From assembly GCA_025361125.1 (NCBI GenBank), contig JANYBM010000140.1, forward strand, positions 46,474 through 110,473: DNA of 64,000 nt, written 5' to 3'. Numbering within the stretch: the stretch's first letter is position 1; each line of letters begins with the position of its first letter. Positions 26,870 through 36,145 of the stretch are shown one piece after another. The translations under genes were made by a program, and so were the position numbers. Below the pieces are notes generated by a model. That model was not told the DNA's origin. It saw nothing but the letters and a program-made list of their open reading frames with translations, and made no database searches. This stretch comes from Holophagaceae bacterium (lineage in GTDB: Bacteria; Acidobacteriota; Holophagae; Holophagales; Holophagaceae).

Positions 26870-28102
26870 TTATGCACTTTCTCCGGCCACAAAGCCCGTG
26901 CTGAAAGCCGCCTGTAGGTTGTATCCCCCCACGGGTCCATCCACGTCCAAGAGTTCGCCACACAGCAACAGATTTTCCCAGGAATGCGCCCGCATCGTAC
27001 GGGCATCCACAGCCTCAAGTACAACCCCGCCCGCGGCAACTTCTCCGCGCTCCAGCGGGACCACTCCGGGTAGACCTAACGGAAAGGCAGTGACCCAGCC
27101 CACCAGTTTGGAGCGGATGCCTTTGGGTAGCTGCTTCAAACGCAGATCAGCTAGCACTTCAGCCCGCCACACTGTGTCAGTTACCCGCTCTGGAACCCAA
27201 CGTTGAAGCCAGTTTTTAGCAGACAGGTGGGGATTTTGAGTCTGTTCATGCTGAAGCTCAAAATCCATTTCAGCTTCGCTTTTACCAGAAAAATCGTAGC
27301 TAAGCCAAGCCCGACCCTGGCGCCGGGCGCATTCGGTCGGACCGCTCAATTCCAATGCGGCGGGGCCACTGATGCCGTTCTTGGTAAAGATGATGTCGTC
27401 CGAAAAGGCACTGATTCTTCGGCCACCTTCTCCTTCCAGCAACCTCAAAGTTCCGTTTCGGAAAGCTATTCCCTCCCAGGTGGGATGCGATGCTTTAAGC
27501 GGAATCGGCGCCAGAGCGGGTCTCCATGGAAGCGTTGCCACACCCAGCTTCTCCAGCCAGCCCGCCACCTCACCCCGGGTTCCTGTTTCCGGGTAGCTCG
27601 CCCCACCGGTAGCAAGAATGAAGGCGTCCGCCTTGAGCAATGTCCCATCTTCCAGCCTGAGGGCTTCTATTCGAGGCGACCTACCCTGCAGGCCAACCAC
27701 CCGGACGCCCGTCCTTACCTGCACACCAGCCCTTTGCATCACCTTCTCAAAAGCCGCCACCACCGCCGCCGCGCTTCCCGGGCGGTCCAAGGGAAACACA
27801 CGGCCATTGTCCCGCACATAGGTTTCGACCCCTTCACGATGCAGGAGTTCCAGCACGTCTGCATTCGTGAAGCAGTGAAACGAAGGCTTCAGAAAACGGG
27901 CCTGCTCCTTGGAAAAGCTTGCCAGCACTGCCTTCACCGACCCATCGTGGGTGATATTGCATTTCCCCCCTCCGCTGATGCGAAGCTTCACGCCAAGCCT
28001 CTGATTGGCTTCCAGCAGCGTCACACGGTGGCCTTTCAAGGCTGCCCGCCAGGCGGCCACCATGCCCGCCGCGCCCCCGCCCACCACGAAGATTGAAGCC
28101 AT
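26870..28102 (-). CDS. BaiN/HI0933-family FAD-dependent oxidoreductase
   Basis: 410 residues. The N-terminal Rossmann motif is VVGGGAAGMVAAWRAAL, followed by LEANQRLGVKLRISGGGKCNIT, the signature of the HI0933/BaiN/YhiN flavoproteins. The middle has FILATGGASYPETGTRGE and the C-terminus has LLLCGELLDVDGPVGGYNLQAAFSTGF, which re-binds FAD. The cytosolic function of most members is unknown; BaiN acts on bile-acid intermediates in clostridia, which does not apply here. It is monocistronic, convergent with the diguanylate cyclase gene. Confidence 0.88.
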   Translation of the reverse strand: MASIFVVGGGAAGMVAAWRAALKGHRVTLLEANQRLGVKLRISGGGKCNITHDGSVKAVLASFSKEQARFLKPSFHCFTNADVLELLHREGVETYVRDNGRVFPLDRPGSAAAVVAAFEKVMQRAGVQVRTGVRVVGLQGRSPRIEALRLEDGTLLKADAFILATGGASYPETGTRGEVAGWLEKLGVATLPWRPALAPIPLKASHPTWEGIAFRNGTLRLLEGEGGRRISAFSDDIIFTKNGISGPAALELSGPTECARRQGRAWLSYDFSGKSEAEMDFELQHEQTQNPHLSAKNWLQRWVPERVTDTVWRAEVLADLRLKQLPKGIRSKLVGWVTAFPLGLPGVVPLERGEVAAGGVVLEAVDARTMRAHSWENLLLCGELLDVDGPVGGYNLQAAFSTGFVAGESA

Positions 28103-28149
28103 GGTTCAACTATCGCAGGAACCAGATTCCCACATGCGCCGGGCCAATT

Positions 28150-28602
28150 TCATAACCCGAACTGTCTCAGATGATGATCTGTGTGCCGGAAGGCCCATAC
28201 GCGCCAATCGTCGGCTGTCAGCGTTCCGAACACGGCGTGGTTGGGGGGCCAGGCTTCCGGGGGCGCCGTGGCGAGGGCACGGAGTGTTTCCAGGGCGCGC
28301 TGGTGATCTGCCTCGAAGCTGGTGGGTTTCGTGCCCTCCTTCCGCTGATCAATGCGGGCGGGGGCCTTGAAGCCCTTGGGCCAGTTCAGGGGCGCATAAA
28401 GGCCGATCCACTTCATGATGGGGCGCCACCTAGGGGCAGGCCGTTTGCCATCGGGATCCAGCACCGCCGTGGCCGCATCCGCCAGATGGCATACCATTTC
28501 TCCCGCCGTCATGCTGCCCCAGCGGTGGGAAGTCTCAGGTTGAAGCGCTTCTAGGCGAGCGAGTAACTGTGCAAGGGTGGCTGCATCGGCGAGGGTGGGC
28601 AT
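28150..28602 (-). CDS. DinB-superfamily protein (DUF1569-like)
   Basis: 150 residues. It has the DinB/DUF1569 pattern: an N-terminal helix with LLARLEALQPETSHRWG, then MTAGEMVCHLADA (first metal-binding His), and FRHTDHHLRQFGL at the C-terminus, supplying the HxxxHxxQF motif. These four-helix metal proteins include thiol transferases; the substrate is unknown here. It follows the AspT-like gene in the same direction with a gap of 67 bases and could share its transcript. Confidence 0.72.
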   Translation of the reverse strand: MPTLADAATLAQLLARLEALQPETSHRWGSMTAGEMVCHLADAATAVLDPDGKRPAPRWRPIMKWIGLYAPLNWPKGFKAPARIDQRKEGTKPTSFEADHQRALETLRALATAPPEAWPPNHAVFGTLTADDWRVWAFRHTDHHLRQFGL

Positions 28603-28669
28603 GAAGATTAGGATGCCAGCGGGGAGTCAACTGTTGCCTGGATACTAACCAGGCTCCTACGAAAAATGG

Positions 28670-30340
28670 TCAGCGCAGGGCGACGATGACAAAGAGTTGA
28701 GCAATGACTACGCGTAAGAGCATCGCCAGGGGATAAACGGTGGCGTAGGCCACCGACGGCGCATCGTTTTTGAAGGTCTCGGTCGCGTAGGCGAGGGCTG
28801 GCGGATCGGTCATGCTTCCCGCCAAGAGGCCACAAATTGTCACGTAGTCCAGTTTGTTGACCGACCGGGCCACGATCCCTACGGTCACCAGCGGGATGAT
28901 GGTGATCAGCGCCGCCATCCCCACCCAGGCAAGCCCTTGATGCGAGAAGAGAATCGGGAACAGTCTTTCGCCTGCTTTCAGTCCGACGCAAGCAAGAAAG
29001 AGACAGATCCCGAATTCACGCAGCAACGATTTGGCGGCATTCGGCATATAGACGATTAGCGGCCCCACCTTGGCAATCCGCGACAGAAGGATCGCCACCA
29101 CCAGCGGCCCACCGGCCAAGCCGAGCTTTACCGCGGCCGGCATTCCGATGATCGAGATGGGCCAGGTGCCAAGTACCACTCCGAGGGCGATTCCAACAAA
29201 AATAGGGATCATCTGGGGTTTCTCAAGGTCTCTGAGCGAGTCGCCCAGGCCATGGGAGGCCTGGGCGAGCGCCTGCTCCTCGCCCACCGCCATCAACCGG
29301 TCGCCAAACTGTATCCGCAGCCCCTTAGTCGGTGAGAACTCGACTCCGGACCGGATGACCCGGGTAATGATGACCCCGTATTTTTCATCCAGTTCCAACT
29401 CGTCAAGCTCTTTTCCAACCGCCTCCTTGGTCGTCACGATGATCGGGCGGAACGAGATCTGGCTAGGCAGCGTCGGGAGTTCAAGCTCGCTCACCTTGCC
29501 GATGATGACGCGGAAACCTTCCAGCCTCGCTTCGGTTCCCACTGCGTGAAGAATATCCCCTGATTGGATCGCAGTATCCGGAGTAGCCACCTGCTGCTTA
29601 CCCTGCCGGTAAACCCGGGTGACAACTACGCCAGTGCCGGTCAACTCAACCAGCCGATCAATCTTCAGACCGGCGAGGTTAGGATTCGTCACTTCAAAAT
29701 TGCGGGTAAGGATAGGCTTGATGAGTCGCGTCCTGAGCCGCTCGAATTCCTCGGACTCCTGGTCTGAATCAATGCGGAAAAAGCGTTTCACCAGGTGCAT
29801 CGTCAAGATGATTCCGATGATCCCAAACGGGTAGGCCACGGCATAGCCGACACCGAGGAGCGCAGGTGCGTCGTCCACCACTGGTTTCAAGTCTTTGAAG
29901 GCCTGTTGCGCCGCACCCAGGCTGGGAGTATTGGTCACCGCCCCCGACAGCAGCCCTAAGGCCACCGGGAGCTTCGCTCCCCCGAAGACCACGATCAGGA
30001 TGGTGATCCCGGTCCCCCCCAGGACAATGGCCGCGGCCAGGAGATTGAGCGTCAAGCCTTGCGCCCGAAGCGATGAAACGATACCGGGTCCCACTTGCAG
30101 GCCGATCGCATAGACAAAGAGGACCAGACCAAACTCCCTGGTGAACTCGATGATCTCGGTATTGACCTTGAAACCCAGGTGCCCCGCCAACAGCCCGGCG
30201 AAAAGCACGCCGCCAACGCTCAACGTCACCTTGTAGATACGCACATTCCCCAAGGCCAGTCCTGCACTTATAACCAGGCTGAGGATCAGAAGCCCCTGGG
30301 CCACAGACCCATCCCTGAAGAGCGCAATAAGCCAGTCCAT
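28670..30340 (-). CDS. AspT/YidE-type putative antiporter with two RCK_C domains
   Basis: 556 residues from an ATG at 30340 preceded by AGGGAG. Five or six membrane segments on each side flank two RCK_C (TrkA-C) domains at about residues 180-355 (GDILHAVGTEARLEGF; GDRLMAVGEEQALAQ). This is the aspartate:alanine antiporter/YidE-YbjL family architecture. Conserved patterns include LGLLSGAVTNTPSLGAAQQAF in the first half and ICGLLAGSMTDPPALAYA in the second. It probably exchanges small carboxylates or amino acids across the inner membrane; RCK_C domains suggest ligand or nucleotide gating. The substrate is not determinable from sequence. Confidence 0.85.
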   Translation of the reverse strand: MDWLIALFRDGSVAQGLLILSLVISAGLALGNVRIYKVTLSVGGVLFAGLLAGHLGFKVNTEIIEFTREFGLVLFVYAIGLQVGPGIVSSLRAQGLTLNLLAAAIVLGGTGITILIVVFGGAKLPVALGLLSGAVTNTPSLGAAQQAFKDLKPVVDDAPALLGVGYAVAYPFGIIGIILTMHLVKRFFRIDSDQESEEFERLRTRLIKPILTRNFEVTNPNLAGLKIDRLVELTGTGVVVTRVYRQGKQQVATPDTAIQSGDILHAVGTEARLEGFRVIIGKVSELELPTLPSQISFRPIIVTTKEAVGKELDELELDEKYGVIITRVIRSGVEFSPTKGLRIQFGDRLMAVGEEQALAQASHGLGDSLRDLEKPQMIPIFVGIALGVVLGTWPISIIGMPAAVKLGLAGGPLVVAILLSRIAKVGPLIVYMPNAAKSLLREFGICLFLACVGLKAGERLFPILFSHQGLAWVGMAALITIIPLVTVGIVARSVNKLDYVTICGLLAGSMTDPPALAYATETFKNDAPSVAYATVYPLAMLLRVVIAQLFVIVALR

Positions 30341-30611
30341 CTGGACTCCCTGTGGCCCGTCACTGAGGTGAGGGCGCAACCTGATGATAGTCCGACTTAT
30401 CCTATGCGGTATCAAGCCTCAGAAAACCCATCCGGTGACTGCAAACCTTGCTATGACGAGCCACACCGTGACTCTCCCCGCTGATTCTTAGGCGGATGAT
30501 AAGAGAGTGTATTGACGGAAATCACGCGACAATGAACCGAACATGGAAAAGCGCTGGAGACGATCCACGCCGAAAAGACCCGCAGTGGCCTTTTGATCCG
30601 AGGGGCGTCCC
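30341..30611. other. Intergenic region between divergent genes
   Basis: 271 bases between the AspT-like and RsbRD-N gene starts. No coding potential or stable terminator was recognised. A TTGACG hexamer lies at about 30513 and could be a -35 element for the rightward gene, but a convincing -10 was not found. Confidence 0.3.
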
Positions 30612-31067
30612 ATGAACCTCCATTCTTTTTTACTGAAAAGCAGGCAGGACATTCTTGATGCCGCGGTTGAATCGGTGCAGCGTGCCCGACTTGAGCACTA
30701 TGAAAAGGCTGGGAGCGACCAGATCCATCAGCGGCTCGACAACCTCTACTCACTGACCCTCAACGCACTGGCGGAGCGCAATCTGGCCCCCATGGTGGCC
30801 CATGCCAACGCAGTGGCTCAAGAACGTTTTGAAGGAGGTTTTGACCTGGCCGAGGTGCAAACCGCGTTCAATGTGCTGGAGGAAGTGATCTGGCTGCGCA
30901 TCCTCAAATATTTGCCCTCCACTGAACATGCCGAGGCACTGGGACTGGTGGGTACGATTCTCGGGGCCGGCAAAGACGCCCTGGCCCGAAAGTACGTCTC
31001 CCTTGCCACCCAGACCCACGCGCCGTCACTGAACCTTCGGGCTCTCTTCTCCGGCACCGAAGGGTGA
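30612..31067 (+). CDS. Stand-alone RsbRD N-terminal-like sensor protein
   Basis: 151 residues, all helical and soluble, from an ATG at 30612 with GAGGGG upstream. The pattern FLLKSRQDILDAAVESVQRA, HANAVAQERFEGGFDLAEVQTAFNVLEEVIW matches the N-terminal domain of RsbT co-antagonists (RsbRD_N). In those proteins the domain is fused to a STAS domain in the stressosome, or to other signalling outputs. Here no output domain follows, so it may work as a free sensor or partner. No sigma-factor regulator is nearby. It is convergent with the small secreted protein gene (18-base gap). Confidence 0.65.
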   Translation: MNLHSFLLKSRQDILDAAVESVQRARLEHYEKAGSDQIHQRLDNLYSLTLNALAERNLAPMVAHANAVAQERFEGGFDLAEVQTAFNVLEEVIWLRILKYLPSTEHAEALGLVGTILGAGKDALARKYVSLATQTHAPSLNLRALFSGTEG

Positions 31068-31085
31068 CGGCAACTAGTGCTTGTC

Positions 31086-31349
31086 TTAACCGCGGTGTTC
31101 GCCCCGGTCGCGCTTATTGTGTTTGGCGTGGCCCCTGTGGCGGCCACGGTTGCGGTGGACATCCCGCTCTTCTCGGCGCTCGGTGCGATGACCCTCCCGA
31201 GGGCCACGCGGCGCCGGAGCCACATGCCCGGGACGCGGCTGCTTGGTGATCCCGAGCGGATCAGGCAGGTTCAAAGGATTGGGTAGCTGAGCAAACAGAA
31301 GCGATCCGCCGAAGACTAAAGTGGCGAGGGTTCGGACAAGGTGGGTCAT
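31086..31349 (-). CDS. Small secreted Arg/His-rich basic protein
   Basis: 87 residues. It is supported by a strong GGAGG ribosome-binding site and a clear signal peptide (LVRTLATLVFGGSLLFAQ). The mature part starts with a Pro/Leu-rich segment (LPNPLNLPDPLGI) and continues with about 45 residues very rich in Arg, His, Glu and Gly (EGHRTERREERDVHRNRGRH). No family was recognised. The composition suggests metal or polyanion binding, but this is speculative. It stands alone between the RsbRD-N gene and the ole cluster. Confidence 0.6.
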   Translation of the reverse strand: MTHLVRTLATLVFGGSLLFAQLPNPLNLPDPLGITKQPRPGHVAPAPRGPREGHRTERREERDVHRNRGRHRGHAKHNKRDRGEHRG

Positions 31350-31455
31350 GGGTCCTCCATGGGTGGGGCTGTGAAAGGTCTGCTGGAATACGCCCTATGA
31401 AGGATTAACTCTAACCGCCTGTGGGAACCTGGAGCGGTGCCAAGTGGGCTGGTGC

Positions 31456-32448
31456 TCAGGTGTGCTGCGATCCCAGGTGTACGGTGAGGCGCGCCAGGCC
31501 TGCGGCCACCGTGACCAAAGGCGTGTAACCAAGATCCCTCCGAGCCGCGGAGATGTCGTACCAATGGGCTGTGGCGAGTTGCCTGGCCAGGAAGCGCGTC
31601 ATCATCGGTTCGTCGGAGCGTCCCAGGATACGCCAGATGAATTCCATGGCGGCGCCTAGGGCGTAAGCGGCACGCGGTGATATGGATTTTTCGCAGGGCG
31701 GCAGGCCGCCAGCCTTCAGAATGCCGTTGATGAGCTCTCGCTGGGGCATGGGCTCGCCCTGGGTTATGAAGTAAGCCTTCCCGGCGCAAGCTGAGCCAGG
31801 GGCAAGGCGATCGAGGGCCAGCAGGTGCGAGTGGGCAGCACTGTCTATGAAAACGGAATCAATGAGTTTGGTACCGCCGCCCACCAGGCGAAGGCGCCCC
31901 GCTTTGCCCCTTGCCAGGATGCGCGCGACCAGCTGGGGATCCCCAGGCCCCCAGATCAAGTGAGGGCGCAGCGCTACCGTGGCGAGGTCAGGCCCATTCG
32001 CGGAGAGTGCCAGTCGCTCGGCTTCCGCCTTGGTGGCGGGATAGGGGCTTTCGAAATGCGTGGCGATGGGCTCACTTTCATCCACGCCCTCCACGTCGCC
32101 GCCCGTGTGGATCACCGAAGGCGTACTGGTATAAACAAGACGTTGGATCCCATTGCGGTGGCAGGCCTCGATGACGTTTTTTGTGCCGACGACATTGGCG
32201 CGATGATACTCAGCGAACGCCCCCCAGACGCCCGCCTTGGCACCGATGTGGACGATCGCATCGCAGCCCTTCGCCGCCGCACAAACGGATTCGAGATCTG
32301 CGAGATCCGCCCGCACAACATCCACCCCCAAGTCTCTCAGCGCAGGCACATCGCTTCGTTGCAGCGAGCGCACCGAGTCGCCCCGTGCATTCAACTGGCG
32401 GATCACGGCACTCCCCAGAAAGCCGCCACCCCCGGTGACCAGAATCAT
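31456..32448 (-). CDS. oleD: 2-alkyl-3-ketoalkanoate reductase OleD (short-chain dehydrogenase)
   Basis: 330 residues from an ATG at 32448 that overlaps the oleC stop (ATGA) and has AAGGAAA upstream. The Rossmann motif is VTGGGGFLGSAV, followed by the 3-beta-HSD/epimerase pattern with YPATKAEAERLAL (catalytic Tyr and Lys) and RPHLIWGPGDPQLV. OleD reduces the 2-alkyl-3-ketoacid made by OleA to a 2-alkyl-3-hydroxyacid with NADPH. It is the last gene of the oleABCD operon. On its own it could be any extended SDR; the complete operon context makes the call secure. Confidence 0.92.
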   Translation of the reverse strand: MILVTGGGGFLGSAVIRQLNARGDSVRSLQRSDVPALRDLGVDVVRADLADLESVCAAAKGCDAIVHIGAKAGVWGAFAEYHRANVVGTKNVIEACHRNGIQRLVYTSTPSVIHTGGDVEGVDESEPIATHFESPYPATKAEAERLALSANGPDLATVALRPHLIWGPGDPQLVARILARGKAGRLRLVGGGTKLIDSVFIDSAAHSHLLALDRLAPGSACAGKAYFITQGEPMPQRELINGILKAGGLPPCEKSISPRAAYALGAAMEFIWRILGRSDEPMMTRFLARQLATAHWYDISAARRDLGYTPLVTVAAGLARLTVHLGSQHT

Positions 32449-34127
32449 GAGAATTTTCCTTGGACCCAAACCGTCAATTTCTCGCGGCCAATCTTGGCGT
32501 TATGGCGGATATCCACGGGAAAACCCGGATGCACCATGAAGTGCGTGATGCCGCGTGTATGGGTGAAATTCGCGCCCATTTTTTTAAGGGCTTCAAATAA
32601 ATCCTGATCCGGGAGCTCGGAATGTTCGTCCGTGTCTGGATCCCGTTCGATGAGCAGTACCGGTACTTTCATGCCGCCGATGAGCGCACCCACCAGCGCC
32701 GTCCGAAACACTCCCACCTGGGTGTTGAAGATTTCTTCCACCGGCGCCGAATAAAGCGTCATATCGGTCAGTTCCACGCGATGGGATTTGCGGCCGCAGA
32801 ACCAAAGCCTACCTTCCGCATCGAAATAGCCCACATCGCCCATGCGATGTACGATGGTGCCGTCTCGTCTGGTCTTGGCCAGTCGGGTGGCCTCGGGCCG
32901 ACCATAGTAGCTGGCGGTTACGGTGGGGCCCGACACGGTTATTTCGCCCACCTTGCCAATGGGCATTTCTCTAACCTGGGACCAGTCTTCCAGGGGCTCG
33001 TCGGTGATTCCGATGATGCGCACATCATTGGGAGCTACGACGTGGCCCACACACACACCCGCACCCCGATCCGTCAGCTCCCGCGTTTCCCGCAGGATGT
33101 CGCGGCTACTGATGCTTGAAACTGGCAGCACCTCGGTCGCGCCGTAGGGCGTGTGGATTTCCGCGTCCGGCGAAAGCATTTTATGCATTCGTTCCAAGGT
33201 GGCGGCTTGTACGGGTGCGCCCGCGGTGAGGATGCGCTTCACCGTTGGCCACGTCACACCGTGCTTCACGCCATGGCGCCCGACGGTGGCCAACAACGCA
33301 GGCGATGCGAAGACATTCGTCACGCCCCAGTCTTCGATGGCGGCCCGGATCTTTTCGGGGTCCACTTGAGCTGGGCGCGTGAAATCCATGTCAGGCACGA
33401 CCGTGGTCATGCCCAGCGCAGGATCGAACAGCGCGAAAAGCGGGAAAGTCGGGAGGTCAATCTCACCGGGTTGGATGCCATAGGTATCACGGATGAGGGC
33501 CACCTGGGCCATGAAATGTCCGTGGGTGTAGACCACGCCCTTGGCGATACCGGTGCTGCCGCTGGTGAACAGAATGGCGGCGGTTTCCTCTTCCCTGGTG
33601 TCTTCTAACAGCGGGTCTTCATGCTTTCCCGCAGGTGCGATCTGGCCTAGAGTCTTGCCGCCCCAGAACCAGCGTGAACCTACGGTGATGTTGTGGCGGA
33701 TGGAGCCGCGTCCCCAACCCAACAGCACGCGGGCGGCGTGGGCGGTGGGGATGCCGATGAAGGCTTCGGGTTCAGCCTCCCGCAGACAGGTTTTGAGCTG
33801 GCTCACACCCAGGCCTGGATCAATCATCACCGGCACGATGCCCGCCTTGAAGAGGGCGAAAGTCAACGCGAAGAATTCGAGGCTTGGCTTCACCATCAGC
33901 ACCGTGCGCATACCGCGCTTGAGACCATGTCGGTGCAACCCCGCGGCGATCTGGTCACTACGCTGGTCCAACTCACGATAGGTCAAGTGCGAATAGGTTC
34001 GCTTACCCTTCAAATCCACACCACTCGGGAACACCACAGCCAACGTATCGGGCTGCTGGCGGGCCATGCGGGGCAACCAGGAGGCGATGTTAGAAGATTC
34101 AAGAGGGAAGGATTCTGGATGTGTCAT
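32445..34127 (-). CDS. oleC: Beta-lactone synthetase OleC (AMP-ligase family)
   Basis: 560 residues. The ANL-superfamily motifs are LFTSGSTGIAKGVVYTHG, then TPYGATEVLPVSS and GDVGYFDAEGRLWFCGRKSHR. The C-terminal lysine region reads HNAKIGREKLTVW. OleC uses ATP to convert the beta-hydroxyacid from OleD to a cis-beta-lactone. It is encoded between oleB (12-base gap) and oleD (4-base overlap). Its length matches known OleC proteins. Generic fatty-acyl-CoA ligase is the alternative, but the order A-B-C-D argues against it. Confidence 0.92.
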   Translation of the reverse strand: MTHPESFPLESSNIASWLPRMARQQPDTLAVVFPSGVDLKGKRTYSHLTYRELDQRSDQIAAGLHRHGLKRGMRTVLMVKPSLEFFALTFALFKAGIVPVMIDPGLGVSQLKTCLREAEPEAFIGIPTAHAARVLLGWGRGSIRHNITVGSRWFWGGKTLGQIAPAGKHEDPLLEDTREEETAAILFTSGSTGIAKGVVYTHGHFMAQVALIRDTYGIQPGEIDLPTFPLFALFDPALGMTTVVPDMDFTRPAQVDPEKIRAAIEDWGVTNVFASPALLATVGRHGVKHGVTWPTVKRILTAGAPVQAATLERMHKMLSPDAEIHTPYGATEVLPVSSISSRDILRETRELTDRGAGVCVGHVVAPNDVRIIGITDEPLEDWSQVREMPIGKVGEITVSGPTVTASYYGRPEATRLAKTRRDGTIVHRMGDVGYFDAEGRLWFCGRKSHRVELTDMTLYSAPVEEIFNTQVGVFRTALVGALIGGMKVPVLLIERDPDTDEHSELPDQDLFEALKKMGANFTHTRGITHFMVHPGFPVDIRHNAKIGREKLTVWVQGKFS

Positions 34128-34139
34128 CGGTCGGCTTCG

Positions 34140-35030
34140 TCAAGAATGGCTGGATCGAACGAAATCGGCAATCAAAGGGATCACCTCATCCGCGGCGTCT
34201 TCCAGCACATAGTGTCCCGCATCCGCCAGATAGCGCAGCTTGGCTTTCGGCAACGATTCGCGCCACTGGGCCAGGAAATCATTATCGAAGACGAAATCTT
34301 TTCCACCCCACACAATGAGCGCAGGCAAGGCTTGAAAAAGGTCAAGGTTGCCTGCCACATGATGCACCAGCGCATACGAACGATCACGCAAATGGAGTGG
34401 AATGTCCTGCACGAAGCGCAAGGTTGCGATGCGATTTGCCCAAGAATCGTAGGGCGCGCGGTAGGCAGCGGAAATTTCAGGTGGCATTCGATGACGGGTA
34501 CAACCCACCCGCGCAGTGCCCCTGGCGAAAGCATTGAAGCCGCGCACGAGAACCGCGCCCAGCGGTGTTCGGGCCAGTTTCAGAAGCCACGGCAGTGGCT
34601 TGCCCGCAGGCAGCGGAAAGGCCGCGGAGTTCAGGATCACCAATCGCGCCACCTGCTCTGGATGCCGGATCGCCCAGCCCATACCGATCATGCCGCCCCA
34701 ATCATGAAGCACCAGGGTCAGCGGTTCAGAAAAATTCAAGGAAGCCACCAGAGCTTCCAAGTCATCAATGCGCTGGGCCAGAGTGTAGTCATAGGATGCG
34801 TCTTCAGGCTTGTCGGACAACCCCATTCCGATATGATCCGGTGCGATGCAGCGGTGGGTTGCCCGGAGCGCGAGCAGCAGATTGCGGTAATAGAAGGACC
34901 AGGACGGGTTGCCATGCACCATGAGCACCGGCGGGCCGCTGCCTTCATCCACAAAATGCATCCGCAGGCCTGCTCCGCGATCGAAATAATGCGGAGTGAA
35001 GGGGTAAAGCGCCGGGTCGAAAGGTCTCAC
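34140..35030 (-). CDS. oleB: Beta-lactone decarboxylase OleB (alpha/beta hydrolase, haloalkane dehalogenase-like)
   Basis: 296 residues from a GTG at 35030. It has the alpha/beta-hydrolase HGNPSWSFYYR oxyanion region and the nucleophile motif LHDWGG with Asp110, as in haloalkane dehalogenases, plus a late AGHYVLED histidine. OleB opens and decarboxylates the beta-lactone to the cis-olefin and CO2. It lies 24 bases after oleA and 12 before oleC. A dehalogenase function is the reading an automated tool would give; the operon points to OleB. Confidence 0.92.
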   Translation of the reverse strand: MRPFDPALYPFTPHYFDRGAGLRMHFVDEGSGPPVLMVHGNPSWSFYYRNLLLALRATHRCIAPDHIGMGLSDKPEDASYDYTLAQRIDDLEALVASLNFSEPLTLVLHDWGGMIGMGWAIRHPEQVARLVILNSAAFPLPAGKPLPWLLKLARTPLGAVLVRGFNAFARGTARVGCTRHRMPPEISAAYRAPYDSWANRIATLRFVQDIPLHLRDRSYALVHHVAGNLDLFQALPALIVWGGKDFVFDNDFLAQWRESLPKAKLRYLADAGHYVLEDAADEVIPLIADFVRSSHS

Positions 35031-35054
35031 TGTTTCACCATGCGAGTACCAATT

Positions 35055-36071
35055 TCACCAGACGACTTCGGCCATGCTGCAATTCAGCCCCGACCCGATG
35101 CCCATGAGTGCCACGCGATTGCCCTTGCTCAGGCGGCCGGATTCTGCGGCCTTGGACAACACGATGGGCACCGAGGCGGGTCCTATATTTCCAAACTCGG
35201 GGAAGATGGCCATGACCTTTTTGGAATCCAGCCCCAAAATCTGGCATAGCATCGCGGTGTGCGTGCCACTGACTTGGTGCAGTACGAATTCATTGACGTT
35301 GTCCCCGTCCCAGCCGAAGGCCGCCTTGGCCTCGATATAGGTTTCGGTGGCGAGCCCCAAACCTGCCAAAAGCAGTGCCTTGGCATCGGTGCGCATTTCA
35401 TCCACTTGGCCTTTGCAAAGGCCACTGTGCTGGGTGGCGGCACGGTTCACCACGCCCAGAAAGCGATGGCCAGCGGGCGCCAGATCCGAGCGGGACATCA
35501 CCATCGCCGCGGCGCCGGACCCCAAGGTCAGCGTGGCGAACTGGCTGCGGAATTCTTCCTCTGTGGTGTCGGCGCTTTGCAGCCGCTGGATGGTGGCGTC
35601 CTGCACGAACCGCGCGCTTTCTCCGTTGACGATGAGGCCATAGTCGATCTGCCCCCGCTCGATCATGTTGCCCACCACTTGCATCGCGCTCATGAAGGCT
35701 AGACAAGCGTTGCCCAAGTCGAAGTTCAGGCACTCCGAGGACAACCCAAGGCGGTTGTGCACGAGGCAGGCCGTGGAAGGTTCGATATAGTCGCGGCAGA
35801 CCGACGTATTCACGATGATGCCGATTCGGGAGCGATCAATGCCTGCCAATTCGATGGCTTTCTCACCAGCCAGGGCCGCCACTTCGCTGGGCTGGACTCC
35901 CGGATCCCAATAGCGGCGGGCCACGATGCCCGAGGCGCTTTCCAGCAGATCAGGCCGCATGCCCAGACGTTCCAGGGTGGGAGCGAGACGCGCGCACATA
36001 TCGGCAGAGGTCACCCGATGGGGGGCGTCCACATGGCCAAGGCTTAGGATCGAGACATTCTTGAATTGCAT
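35055..36071 (-). CDS. oleA: Acyl-CoA head-to-head condensing enzyme OleA (thiolase superfamily)
   Basis: 338 residues. It is a KAS III-like thiolase fold with catalytic Cys123 in LGNACLAFM, His265 in LHQVSGTHT and Asn295 in FGNIGPASVP. Glu97 in CRDYIEPSTAC probably corresponds to the glutamate that reaches the partner active site in characterised OleA. OleA condenses two fatty acyl-CoAs into a 2-alkyl-3-ketoacid, the first step of long-chain olefin synthesis. It is the first gene of the operon; the leader upstream lies within 36072-36354. Confidence 0.92.
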   Translation of the reverse strand: MQFKNVSILSLGHVDAPHRVTSADMCARLAPTLERLGMRPDLLESASGIVARRYWDPGVQPSEVAALAGEKAIELAGIDRSRIGIIVNTSVCRDYIEPSTACLVHNRLGLSSECLNFDLGNACLAFMSAMQVVGNMIERGQIDYGLIVNGESARFVQDATIQRLQSADTTEEEFRSQFATLTLGSGAAAMVMSRSDLAPAGHRFLGVVNRAATQHSGLCKGQVDEMRTDAKALLLAGLGLATETYIEAKAAFGWDGDNVNEFVLHQVSGTHTAMLCQILGLDSKKVMAIFPEFGNIGPASVPIVLSKAAESGRLSKGNRVALMGIGSGLNCSMAEVVW

Positions 36072-36145
36072 GGGCCGTCCGAAGGCTAAGGAACCGGGTG
36101 TCTGCCTTCAAGGCATCAGGACCAAGGTTCCTGGAGGTGAAATCG

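Noticed and set aside
34140-35030. Haloalkane dehalogenase
   Set aside because: The Asp nucleophile motif HDWGG is shared, but the position between oleA and oleC makes OleB the better call.
33693-35249. Long plus-strand frame opposite oleC and oleB
   Set aside because: It is the antisense shadow of two overlapping well-supported genes; composition is His/Gln-rich with no domain.
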